64,000 bases of DNA from the NCBI GenBank assembly GCA_034440635.1, contig JAOTON010002068.1, positions 995,001 through 1,059,000 on the forward strand. The letters are read 5' to 3'. The notes under the pieces were generated by a model. The model was not told the DNA's origin, ran no database searches, and was given only the letters and a program-made list of their open reading frames with translations. A program made the position numbers and the translations under genes. Source of the DNA: Lepas anatifera (taxonomy: Eukaryota; Arthropoda; Thecostraca; Lepadidae). Below are positions 46,913-58,792 of this stretch, one piece after another; within the stretch, counting starts at the first letter, position 1; each line of letters begins with the position of its first letter.

Positions 46913-47311
46913 CTGTGGCGGATCCAGAGGGGAGGGCAAAAAATATTTACCCCCCCCAAACGGACAAGCTCGAGTAGAACTATGTTGTGCCTTCCCCTCC
47001 CCCCACAAAGTCATCGACCTCCTTTTTGCCTCGACTCCGCTTGAGTTCATAACCGAGATTTGTGTTCCCTTAACTCTAAACTTCAAACAGAACCAGTCAA
47101 CTTCAGTGTAAGCATTGGGCCGTGGATAGCAAAAACAAGCATCTTGTGCACATATTTTTCACCCCGTGATGGTTTTTTGCCTTTCGTTCTGGGCATTCCC
47201 AAAAGCTACGGTCAAATTATATTGCGGCAACATTTTTCACTGTGTGAGGTTTTTTTGTTTGTTGCGACTTTGCCTTGCCCCCCTCCAACCGACCGGCTAG
47301 ATCCGGCACTG
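46913..47311 (+). mobile_element. Second hAT-like MITE, copy in T7 A
   Basis: The ends are ctgtggcggatccag and ctagatccggcactg (inverted, a few mismatches). The flanks ctctatgg/cccaatgg suggest a decayed 8-bp duplication; in copy C the right flank is ctcaatga. It is present in all three T7 copies, so it inserted before they split. Its end resembles the start of minisatellite array 1. Confidence 0.7.
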
Positions 47312-49451
47312 CCCAATGGAGACGTCCTTATCCACTCAGCAGGGCCTCAGCAGCCGGATCCCGTCCTCAGTCGGCTGCCACGTGACTGGCGCGCGCTCGA
47401 GGCGCAGAGGAACCGGTCACGCCGGTAAACAGGTGCCCGTGTGCCAGTCGCGTAGCCAAGGAGTGATCAGGCTATAGGCTCTCCTTTTGTTCAATATTTC
47501 CTATCCAAATTTTTGAATATATTTACTTTGGCTTCTAACTGCAGTTTCTCTGCTATCAACCACCTTGAAGTATTTCTTGTAATGCCACTGCTCCTGTACC
47601 ATTCACCAAATCATGAATGAACAGACCTGGCTCAGCGGCGACTCATGCGAGTCTGGTACTGCCAGCGCCATCTATTGGGAAAGTTTTATAAAACTTGAAA
47701 TAACTTTTTCGCCGAGCTTTTTTTGGTTTTGATTCTGCATGGAAATTGTATAGAGGAGATAACCGCAAAACTCTGTTGTTTCCGTTTTTCCGATTTTTAC
47801 CCTGAATTTTTGGAAAACGCTTTCAAATTTCAGCTTCTAATATCTTTCTTATAAAGCAAAAATTCAAAAAAGTACAACAACAGAGTTGTGGAGACTGGCC
47901 CCTAGAACATAGGCCCACTCACACTGTTTCAATGATTATATTATGTAAAAAGTTATTCAAACTTTAAGTTTGAGAAATTTGAAAAAGAAAGTCAAATTGT
48001 ACAAAAACCAGAAATGCGTCACGCTTGAAATATCAACTGCCGTAAAGATACACATATTTTCTACTTTTGGTGAAAAAATCACGACGATGACCACCTTACT
48101 TTACGAGATATTTCACTAAATATGCTCCCATAGGGTTAACATTGATAACGCACCCTTAAGCAAACTGGGCATAACTCTTATGCCATTAGAGCTATTGAGA
48201 TGTGATAAAAACCATTGGATAGGAAAATCCCAGACCTTTATCTGCTATGTGGAACGTAACAACCTCCCGCAAGTGTTTTGACATCCAGACGTCACCTCGT
48301 GACCTTATATGACCTGAGGTCACGAAGGTCAGAAGGTGACTTTGTCGTATAGTAAATAAAAGCCAGTGACGAAACATACAGGATGGTCTTTGATTCAGCA
48401 CTCAAGCTTATATAGGTCAAAAGCTATTGTCCAAATACTGTTTTTGACCCCTGGTGACCTTGGATGACCTTGGAGAGGTCAAAGGGGAAAATATAACCGC
48501 TGGAATCCATGAAAGGGTGTCCATGAACGCTTTTCTGATCAAGCCGAGCAATTTAAATCGTTTTTGTGACTTTTAGATCATAAGACAGCTTTTCCCCATG
48601 CTTTTTCAATAGGAGAGGTCAACTCGTGACCTGACCTCAGGTCACGAAATCTAAAAATCCCGGATATACACCTTGTAGACCCTGGAAGGGTCATGAAGTT
48701 TAGGAAGTTTCAAATCGATCGACTTCGAAATGTAGCTCTTACAGAGCTCTAAAGTTGAAGTGAGGTGACCTTGGTTGACCGCGTCTGGTGACATGAACTT
48801 GGGTGGCCCGGGGTAAACAATTTCAGGGATGGTGGAAAAATGATGCAGTGAGAGGAACAGCCCTCAACCGCGGTGCTGCGCCTCGTCGTTTTTCTACTAT
48901 CCTGGAAAAACCTCAGGGGGGCCAACAATGGCCCCGGTGGGGCGAGGGTTAATTATACCTGGAACGCTCTATTACGTCAATATTATTTGGAAAATACACC
49001 CACGTAACTTTCCGGTAAGATTTTGATGAGCTGCGAATATGAAACATTTACTTCAGGCTGATTTTAGACCGCAGACGGTGACCTGATTGCGACGAAATTT
49101 TGAACGGATGATGATATTGTCCCCAAATAATGAACAATTTTCGGGGGCATTTTTAAACAAAAGTGTGCAAACTATAACGTCATATTGCTTATCAAAACAC
49201 CAGCTCAGCAACATTCCATATGTTAGTAGATTCATGAAGGCTCACATTGTCCAGTTGCAGAACGGTGTGCGCCATCCAGCGTCGGCCAGGCAGGTCGCAA
49301 CTGGCCAGAAAGTAAGAAGGACCATACAATTTTAGCTTCCAACTCTGACAATACATTTTCCACAGCAAAACGGAAAGCTAACCAGATTCTGACCCATTTT
49401 TGCTACCAGTTAAGAACACTAGAATATTCCCTGTGCCCCCAAATCCGTTAA

Positions 49452-50448
49452 CACGCACCCCCTGGGGGCGAAATTCACCCCCTGGTTTTCCCAGATATCT
49501 CCAACATTAAGAGGCGCAGAACAACAAAACTTACAGTAGCTTATCCCTGATCAATTTTACACGTCTGATAAAATTTTTGAGTTAAGGTCATGTCAGGTCA
49601 AGGAGCTATTCAGAGTCAAGTGACCCGACCTCAAAACCTAAAATTACGAGTTTGAAGCAGTGCCCAGGGAACATTAGCAAACTGATCAGTTTGAAACTTC
49701 CACAATATGATAAGGCCATTAGGGTCTACAAATCTGCTATCTCGGAATTTTGATTTTGTTGACTTAAGGTGGGTCAATTTTTGGTCACCCCATTATAAGT
49801 CTATGGTGAAAATATAATGGGCTCGTTTACCGTAAATCCTGGATAGATAAAGCTGAAAATCCTCAAAACGTCTATTCTCACCACGATCTTGACCATAAAG
49901 TTGAGTTTTTGAGCATCTGACCTCTCAAAGGTCATATCAGGTCACGGGAGCAGAGAGAGAGATTCTTTTGCCAATAACTTCTCACTGAATTGAGATAAAG
50001 CTCCCATTTTGCTTGCATTGTGCTTATATTGTCACGGGAAGTCGATTGATATGCAACATGACCATATCAGGTCTTTCGGTGACCCTGACCTAGGTTGAGG
50101 TCAGGTCATTTTGGTTAATTGACCTAGTAAGGTCATATTACACATCATTCGATTTGCCACGATGAGAGAAATCCAATAATGCATGAATATTTTATCTAGC
50201 TCCATTGAGTAAAAACTTGAGGGAGAAACGTACACTGCCCTGTTGTAAGCCTATGGAACTTTCTATGACCTATGCTGACCTCAATATTGACCTGACATAA
50301 AAAATTATTCCAATAAATCTCTTCGTCTTGCCAAGAGCTTTCGAACGTCGCCTATAATTTTCCTTTAGCTTTCGTGGGGAACGAGATACGGAGGGGGGCG
50401 AAACCCCCAGCGGAGCGCGTCATGCAAGAGACCCCAGCGGGGCGCGTG
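49452..50448 (+). mobile_element. T1b element in T7 copy B (about 1.0 kb)
   Basis: TTAA at 49448-49451 and 50449-50452. The ends are cacgcaccccctggggg and ccccagcggggcgcgtg, inverted repeats with two or three differences. Copy A has the empty site (atccaTTAAaaacg, 45068-45071). The interior is again rich in TGACC/AGGTCA but otherwise unlike T1a. No transposase frame. Confidence 0.92.
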
Positions 50449-51010
50449 TTAAAAACGAAATATAAATTTTTGCTGGAAGTGAAGTGGCCTAGCCTCAGCA
50501 GAGGCTCTTTTTGTGATTTCAGCCTTTTAGTTACCCTCACTGGTCCACAAGAAAACGTAAGACTTGAAAGAAAGGACGTGATTGAAACGTGGTCACCAGA
50601 CGAAATGAGCTTCCGAGCAACAGCAAGGAATTGAACGCAGGAATGCATTTTACAAATTACGACTTTGTGCTGAATCTATTTTGGATGCCATGAAGAATAA
50701 ACTCCACTCGTCGGATCTATGGGACCTATTGGAACAAGTATCACATCGGGAGATTCATGATTTCTGTTATTGTTGCATAGGTATAAAACCACATCCATGA
50801 CGTTGACGGAGAAGTTCTTCACATAAGTGACTATTTTGGGGTTCAAAACATAACACCATGTGGTAGCCATCGGCTCAGTATGATCCTCAGTCCCTCTGAT
50901 CATGCTATGATTTATTAGTCAGTCATAAAATTGGATAATTACAGCAATCGTAAAGTAAAAATCCAGGTAGAATTCGCAAAGCTCTATTCATGTTTTAATG
51001 TGACTCTTAG

Positions 51011-51192
51011 CATGGGCGCCGAAAGCAGGGGGACGCGTCTCCCCTGTTGGCTAACCAGGGGATGTCCCCCCAAAATTTTGGGGTCAATCGTCATTAATGC
51101 TTTCAAGTACTGAATATGCTCAAAATTCGCCTCCCCCGGTCAGCAGCAGCCTGGGTCTGTCCCCCTGCATAAATTCAGTGGCGGCACCCCTG
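51011..51192 (+). mobile_element. Third hAT-like MITE, copy in T7 B
   Basis: The ends are catgggcgccg and cggcacccctg (inverted). The flanks are actcttag and cttcttag. It sits at exactly the place in T7 where copy A has a different MITE (45630-45889). Confidence 0.7.
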
Positions 51193-53164
51193 CTTCTTAG
51201 GAAATACAAATGTGTGATAACTGAAAAGTGTTGTCCCAATTTCTTACTCCTACCCAATTTCAAAATTGTTTTACTCTATTCATGGTGTGTTTTATAGCAC
51301 AAAAATAATGCATGATTATTTTGATTTAAGGGTGCGTTACCCTCGACACATGCGCCACACGACATGACCCAGCAAAACTAATACCCTGTTTCCCCAACAA
51401 CAGATGTCAGGTCATTCGTTCATTCATCTTGATACACAGATCGCCCACGTGACACGTTGGTTGTAAACTGTAGTACGCTGCGCATTCCACGCATTACGAC
51501 CCTTCAGGTGACCAAGAACCGCTGCGGGGGCAAGGTCAGACGCGTCGCAGTAACAGGTGCTCTCGCAGAGGCGGGCCCAGTATTTTTCCGAGGGCAGCCT
51601 GCTATTGGGCAAATGTCTTGATTTCTCTAAATGAGAAAGCGGTTGCAGCTCGCACCATTGTCACCTGGGATGGACCAAAGCTAGCCAAATGGCAGTTCAA
51701 GCATGGCTGTGGATTGGCTACGCCATTTGCGCTAGTTAGCAGCTAGTCAGCGGTAGGATCCGCGCTCATTTCCTACCTCCCACTTCGGCCGCTGTCGTGA
51801 CGAACTGTTATGTTCTTGGCCCGCCTTGCGTCGGTGGGTCGTTATTCTCCGCGCGTACACACACATGCACATACACATGACACATGGGCCGGGTGCCCGC
51901 ATTTGTGACCGCCTTGGCGTAGCTTAGGGATCCCCCGCCTCGTAGCGGTCATGGAAAGGGGTTCACTGACTCACTCACCCACCGAACCCTGCGGCGCGCA
52001 GCTCCATGTGTTTACCCAAGTATTTATTGTGGAACATTTTTCTGGTGCTCGGAGAAGGGGTAGCGTTCTACCCCTTATCATGTGCGGAGTTGTCCTCACT
52101 GTGATCGAGAGGTGTTTCTGATTATAGGATAGTTTGTGTTGTAATCGACAATACACGTGTACGATCTCAATCCCGTCCAGACCCTTTCTGACCACATCAG
52201 TTTGACATAAACCAAAGCTTTTTTTAATGTATTTCAAGCAGTTTGCCAAGGTATAGGCCCTGACCTAGGGCAGGATCAAAAGATGATCTAAACAAGAGGC
52301 CGTCCATAAAGTACCTCAGGAAAAACAAGGGGTGGGAAGGCAGCGACCATTTTGTTAGACGTTACAACAGGGCGTAAGAAAGTATTAGCATGAGGGAGGG
52401 GGGTTAAAATTATAAGAACACATGTTACGTAATTTATGGATAGGCCCTCAGATCTGACTTATAATTAACAATGATATGATTCAACGGAGTCCACACATCA
52501 TTATCATTGAATTTTGGAATTTTTTGTGTGACTTTTTCATGAGGAGAGGAACCGTGAGAGGTTCGTGTGAAAACGTGTCCTGATGCCCAAATAACCCTCA
52601 CATACCTCCAGTCACGAGGCCATAGTTCCCTGATGTTAAGAGCTAAAGGCATGTTCTTGCAAAACACGCACAATAAAAGTTGTATAGTCCGTACCGAATT
52701 TCAAGAACTGAACGACGTTTCTGCAATATTCGGCAAGCATTATGGGGTGATGCAACACGACTTCCCCGCGAAATTTCAGTGGGGTATCATCGGCCTTTCA
52801 AGTAATATTGTGATCATTTCAGGGAAGGCCCTAGTTCAATTGGACGAGAAAATATTATCTTGCTGGAAATTTATAGATTCAAGAATGACTTTTATGGAGT
52901 TTAAAGGACACAGAAAATACCGTAATATGTCAGGGTAGCAAAAATGTGTCTCAATCACAGCAAAAAGAGGAATACACGGTCATTTTGCTAAAGAAATTCC
53001 AACATCAGCAGCAAAAAATATTGCATCGGGCTTGAGCTTCAAGCACCGAGAGTGAAGACATTTTACCGTTTGAAAATTCGGAACATTGAATGCGATAAAG
53101 CTGATGGACTAAGGAACGGGACACGCAAGTCCTCACATGGCCACCCCAAAGTGGGAGAATCAAT

Positions 53165-53280
53165 CGCGGATCCAGGGGTGCAAAGGGGGCACGTGCCTCC
53201 TTCGTTCGACCCTCGGTGCCCCCTGAAATGGTCGCGGCGCCCCTCTGAAAGATCGATGGCTCCCCCTGAAAGGTCGCTAG
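53165..53280 (+). mobile_element. Deleted GGATCC-terminal MITE in T7 copy C
   Basis: Matches 39031-39145 in copy B, with the same right-end deletion. Confidence 0.7.
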
Positions 53281-54057
53281 TCAGCAGCCTCGGCGATAAC
53301 AGGTGCTGGCAGAATATGACACAGAAATCTGACTCACACAATTGTTTGCCTTTTCTTATGAGGAGTGTACTATGGGGACACACTAATTGAGTGAATTTCT
53401 GCCCTGTGGTCGTCGTCGTTATTTTTCCACTCTGCTCCCGGGACATCGCCGCTTTCTTTTTCCCTGAAAGTTCTTTTCATTCCAGTTCATGGCGGCCAGA
53501 AATTTGTCTTACTGATATTGGTAGAGCCTAATGTTCTGCCGTTTGTATTCCTCTGACACGAGAGTGTCATCCTTGACCATGGCGATGGAGCCACAATGAT
53601 CAAAATCATAGAATGCTTAGTAGAGAATGACACCCAGACGCTCTGAATTTTCCCATTTACTTTTTTCTTTCTCACTGTTGGACCCACTTTTCTAGTGGAT
53701 TTATTTTGGCATTATTCAATAATCCTAGTGTATATAAAATCATCTAGTGTGGAAGGAAGGAAACATTGGATGAAAAATGCGCAAACCTTAAGTAAGGGAT
53801 GCAATTGAGTTTAAACTAACTCCTACAATATTACACCGTTTGAACTTGCCACTCGTCTACCATATGTTCAAACGTGAATTTTACACTCAGTATCCCAGTG
53901 CCATTTTTGAGACACTGCGGAGTGGGGCACTGCGACATCCCAAAGATTAGCCAGCATACTAAACGCTCACGTCGGTAAAAACACTGTCTTGGGTCAACTA
54001 GGCTATTTGACGCAAATCAGATACAATTTAACAACGTATTCTTCCTTTGTACTTTAA

Positions 54058-55075
54058 CCCGCGCCCCACCGGGGGTCCGGCGCCACCTTCGCCCCACCGG
54101 GGCCATCGATGGCCCCCTCTAACTCCGAAAATATGGGCGTTAGCGCAAATCTGCTAAGTGCATTAGAAAGCTGGCGTGAATTCAGTTAGAAATTAATTTA
54201 CATGTTTTTGGGCTCAGGTCAATGGCTTGACCTCCAGAGGTCAAATTAGGTCAAAATCGGCTATTTTCACTCAAATATGCAATGCTTAAGCAAACTGGGC
54301 ATAACTCTTATGCCATTAGAGCTATTGAGATGTGATAAATTCCATTGGATAGGAAAATTCCAGACCTTTACCTGCTATGCGGAACGTAATGACCTTCCGC
54401 AAGTGTTTTGACATCCAGAGGTCACCACGTGACCTTATATGACCTGAGGTCACGAAGGTCAGAAGGTGACTTTGTCATATATTAAATGAAAGCCAGTGAC
54501 GAAACATACACGATGGTGTTTGATTCAGCGCTCAAGCTTATATAGGTCAAAAGTTATTGTCCAAATACTGTTTTTGACCCCTGGTGAACTTGGATGACCT
54601 TGGAGAGGTCAAAGGGAAAATATAGCCCCTGGAATCCGTGAAAGGGTGTCCAAGAATGCTTCTCTGATCAAGCCGAGCAATTTAAATTGTTTTTGTGACT
54701 TTTAGATCATAAGACAGCTTTTCCCCATGCTTTTTCAATAGGAGAGGTCACCTCGTGACCTGACCTCAGGTCACGAAATAGAAAAATCCCGGCTATACAC
54801 CTTGTAGACTCTGGAGGGGTCATGAGGTTTAGGAAGTTTCAAACCGATGGACTTCGAAATGTAGCTCTTACAGAGCTCTAAAGTTGAAGTGAGGTGACCT
54901 TGGTTGACCGCGTCTGGTGACATGAACTTGGGTGGCCCGGGGTAAAAAATTTCAGGGATGGTGGAAAAATGATGCAGTGAGAGGAAAAGCCCTCAACTGC
55001 GATGCTGCGCCTCGTCGTTTTTCTGCTATCCTGGAAAAACCTTAGGGGGCCATCGATGGCCCCGGTGGGGGAGGG
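54058..55075 (+). mobile_element. T1a element copy 3 (in T7 copy C)
   Basis: TTAA at 54054-54057 and 55076-55079. 1018 bp, at the same T7 position as copy 2, so inherited from the B/C ancestor. It is uninterrupted and therefore shows the empty site for T7 copy A at 54286-54289. It carries the DR4 motif at 54238-54253. Confidence 0.92.
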
Positions 55076-55576
55076 TTAATTATACTTGGAACGCTCTATT
55101 ATGTCAATTTTATTTGAAAAATACACCCACGTAACTTTCTGGTACGATTTTGATGAGCTGCGAACATGAAACATTTACTTCAGGCTGATTTTAGACCGCA
55201 GACGGTGACCTGATTGCGACGAAATTTTGAACGGATGCCCAAAATTAAACAAATAATGAACAATTTTGGGGGCATTTTTAAACAAAAGTGTGCACACTAT
55301 AAAGTCATATTGCTTATCAAAACACCAACTCAGCAACATTCCATATGTAAGAAGATTCATGAAGGCTCACATTGTCCGGTTGCAGAACGGTGTGCGCCAT
55401 CCAGCGTCGGCCAGGCAGGTCGCAACTGGCCAGAAAGTAAGAAGGACCATACAATTTTAGCTTCCAACTCTGACAATACATTTTCCACAGCAAAACGGAA
55501 AGCTAACCAGATTCTGACCCATTTTTGCTACCAGTTAAGAACACTAGAATATTCCCTCTGCCCCCAAATCCGTTAA

Positions 55577-56577
55577 CACGCACCCCGCTGGGGGGCGAAA
55601 TTCACCCCCTGGTTTTCCCAGATATCTCTAACATTAAGAGACGCAGAACAACAAAACTTACAGTAACTTATCCCTGATCAATTTTACACATCTGACCAAA
55701 TTTTTTAGTTAAGGTCATGTCAGGTCAAGGAGCTATTCAGAGTCAAGTGACCCGACCTCAAAACCTAAAATTACGAGTTTGAAGCAGCGCCCAGGGAACA
55801 TTAGCAAACTGATCAGTTTGAAACTTCCACAATATGGTAAGGCCATTAGGGTCTACAAACCTGCTATCTCGGAATTTTGATTTTGTTGACTTAAGGTGGG
55901 GTCAATTTTTGGTCACCCTATTATAAGTCTAAGGTGAAAATAGAATGGGCTCGTTTACCGTAAATCCTGGATAGATAAAGCTGAAAATCCTCAAAACGTC
56001 CATTCTTACCACGATCTTGACCATAAAGTTGAGTTTTTGAGCATCTGACCTCTCAAAGGTCATATCAGGTCACGGGAGAAGAGAGAGAGAGATTGTTTTG
56101 GCAATAACTTCTCACTGAATTGAGATAAAGCTCCCATTTTGCTTGCATTGTGCTTATATTGTCACGGGGAGTCGATTGATATGCAACATGACCATATCAG
56201 GTCTTTCGGTGACCCTGACCTAGGTCGAGGTCAGGTCATTCTGATTATTTGACCTAGCAAGGTCATATTATGCATCATTGGATTTGCCGCGATGAGAGGA
56301 ATCCAATGATGCATAAATATTTGCTCTAGCACCCCTGAGGGTAGATCTAGAGAGGGAAACGTACACTGCTCTGTGGTAAGCCTATGGAGCCTTCTTTGAC
56401 CTATGCTGACCTCAATATTGACCTGGTATTAAAATTATTCCAATAAATCTCTTCGTCTTGTCAAGAGCTTTCGAACGTCGCCTGTAATTTTCCTTTAGCT
56501 TTCGTGGGGAACGAGATACGGAGGGGGCGAAACCCCCAGCGGGGCGCGTCATGCAAGGGACCCCAGCGGGGCGCGTG
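55577..56577 (+). mobile_element. T1b element in T7 copy C
   Basis: TTAA at 55573-55576 and 56578-56581. About 1.0 kb, at the same T7 position as 49452-50448. The left end here reads cacgcaccccgctgggg, a better match to its right end than in copy B. Confidence 0.92.
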
Positions 56578-57141
56578 TTAAAAACGAAATATAAATTTTT
56601 GCTGGAAGTGAAGTGACCTAGCCTCAGCAGAGGCTCTTTATGTGATTTCAGCCTTTTAGCCACCCTCACTGGTCCACAAGAGAACGTAAGACTTGAAAGA
56701 AAGGACGTGATTGAAATGTGGTCACCAGACGGAATGAGCTTCCGAGCAACAGCAAGGAATTGAACGCAGGAATGCATTTTACAAATTACGACTTTGTGCT
56801 GAATCTATTTTGGATGCCATGAAGAATAAACTCCACCCGTCGGATCTATGGGACCAATTGGAACAAGTATCACATCGGGAGATTCATGATTTCCGGTATT
56901 GTTGCATAGGCATAAAACCGCATCCATGACGTTGACGGAGTAGAGTCTTCACATAAGTGACTATTTTGGGGTTCAAAACATAACACCATGTGGTAGCCAT
57001 CGGCTCAGTATGATCCTCAGTCCCTCTGATCATGCTATGATTTATTAGTCAGTCATATAATTAGATAATTACAGCAATCGTAAAGTAAAAATCCAGGTGG
57101 AATTTGCAAAGCTCTATTCATGTTTTTAATGTGACTCTTAG

Positions 57142-57325
57142 CATGGGCGCCGAAAGCAGGGGGACGCGTCTCCCCTGTTGGCCAACCAGGGGATGTCCCC
57201 CCCAAAAATTTTGGGGTCAATCGTCATTAATGCTTTCAAGTACTGAATATGCTCAAAATTCGCCTCCCCCGGTCAGCAGCAGCCTGGGTCCGTCCCCCTG
57301 CAAAAATTCAGTGGCGGCACCCCTG
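57142..57325 (+). mobile_element. Third hAT-like MITE, copy in T7 C
   Basis: Same ends, flanks and site as 51011-51192 in copy B. Confidence 0.7.
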
Positions 57326-57590
57326 CTTCTTAGGAAATACAAAAGTGTGATAACTGAAAAGTGTTGTCCCAATGTCTTACTCCTACCCAATTTCAAAATT
57401 GTTTTATTCTATCCATCGTGTGTTTTATAGCACAAAAATAATGCATGATTGTTTTGATTTAAAACACCAGTCCCATTAAAAAATCCGAATTTTGCTATGG
57501 CCTAGCTTCGGCTGTTTTCGACCTAAAAATCACCCCCTGAGCAAGGCTCCCCTGTACAGGTAAACACTCCCGTCTGACTTTTTGTCTCCC

Positions 57591-57616
57591 TCTTTCTCTC
57601 TCTCTCTCTCTCTCCT
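57591..57616. repeat. (TC)n microsatellite
   Basis: A run of ctctctctc in T7 copy C, shorter in B (about 59604-59618) and nearly absent in A (near 46155). Confidence 0.8.
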
Positions 57617-58220
57617 CGGTAGTTTAGTCATTCTAAAATTCCCACATATTTTTCTGGGGAACGTTTGCAAGCCCAAATCAGCTATTTTCGTCTCATTACC
57701 ACAATATTATTTTATAAAACAAGTTGCTATTTCTGTGGGTGATTTAATACAGAAGTTACCGAAATATCATCAATCATAATTGGATAATTGGTCGGGTGAA
57801 GTCTGATACTTTCGAGCTCAGTCTGGTGATTGTAAAAGCACTGATCATGGTTTTTGAGGGACAGCAAATTGTTAGACTGACTTAAAATGATGGAACATCA
57901 GCTTCTAGATTTCACTTCTGGGTACGAGGAGGTACGAGGCACCCTTATAGATTGCTGGCAGTTTTTCAAAGACAAAAACTCATTGAAACATCATTGTAGC
58001 TGACCTCTCGCTTGCTTAGATTATCGATCCAATTAGAGAACACCTTGCTGAGATTACTGAATGTGGGGGGCGGTAAAAACCGAACCAGTTTTGATGCCCG
58101 GGATCATGTAATATTAGTAAGGGTCAATCCCATTGTTTTTCTTTACAATGCCTTCATATTTCCCCATTTAATATACTTGATTTGAAAACACGGTAGTCAA
58201 AGTCCATGAAAACTCTATGG

Positions 58221-58623
58221 CTGTGACGGATCCAGGAGGGAGGGGCAAAAAGGAATTCAACCCCCCCCCACGGGAAAGCTCGGAATAAACTACGTCTTTG
58301 CCCCCCCCACACACACACACACACAGCGATCGACCTCCTTTTGCCTTGACTCCTCTTGAGTTCATAAGCAAGATTTTTGTTCCTTCAACTCTAAACTTCA
58401 AACAGAACCAGTCAACTTTAGTGTAAACATTGGGCTATGGATAGCAAAAACCAACCATCTTGTGCGTATATTTTTCACCCCGCCACGGCTTTGTTTGCCT
58501 TTCGCCTTGGATATCCCCAAAAGTTACCGTCAAGTTATATTGCAGCAACATTTTTCACAGCGTGACGTTTTTTTGTTGCGACTTTGGCTTGCCCCCCAAA
58601 CCGATCGGCTAGATCCGGCACTG
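58221..58623 (+). mobile_element. Second hAT-like MITE, copy in T7 C
   Basis: The left end is ctgtgacggatccagg and the right end ctagatccggcactg. It contains a (CA)n run at about 58309-58325. Homologous to 46913-47311. Confidence 0.7.
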
Positions 58624-58755
58624 CTCAATGAGACGTCCTTGTCCACTCAGCAGGGCCTGAGCAGCTGGATCATGTCCCCAGTCGGCTGCCACGTGACTGG
58701 CACGCGCCCGGGGCGCAGAGGCACCGGTCACGCCGGTAAACAGGTGTCCGTGTGC

Positions 58756-58792
58756 CAGTGGCGTGGCCAGGGGTGACCAGGCTACGCCACTG
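58756..58792. mobile_element. 37-bp pair of inverted transposon-like ends
   Basis: cagtggcgtggcc and ggctacgccactg face each other across about 11 bases. Copies A (near 47446) and B (near 60744) keep only the left half. It looks like an extreme internal deletion of a hAT-like element, or a footprint-like remnant. Confidence 0.45.

Larger units (their letters stand above)
40160..48155 (+). mobile_element. T7 element copy A (8.0 kb, inserted in T1a)
   Basis: TTAA at 40156-40159 and 48156-48159. The ends match those of B and C. Two other T1a copies show the uninterrupted target (7964-7967 and 54286-54289). A is clearly more diverged from B and C than they are from each other. It lacks T1a and T1b, has a full GGATCC-terminal MITE (42260-43250), and has about 0.5 kb absent from B and C (around 43965-44478). 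No transposase-like frame is seen; the longest open frame (42228-42779, minus) lies mostly in the MITE. Confidence 0.93.
39927..48948 (+). mobile_element. T1a element copy 2, interrupted by T7 copy A
   Basis: TTAA at 39923-39926 and 48949-48952. The ends are as in copy 1. Removing the 8.0-kb T7 copy A (with one TTAA) leaves 1022 bp. The homologous place in T7 copy A (ttgtactTTAAatgtg, 44568-44571) is uninterrupted, so this T1a inserted into T7 after A split from B and C. Confidence 0.92.

Noticed and set aside
52567..52938. 123-codon frame in T7 copy C as a transposase remnant
   Set aside because: No transposase motif is recognisable, and the matching region in copies A and B is broken at different places.
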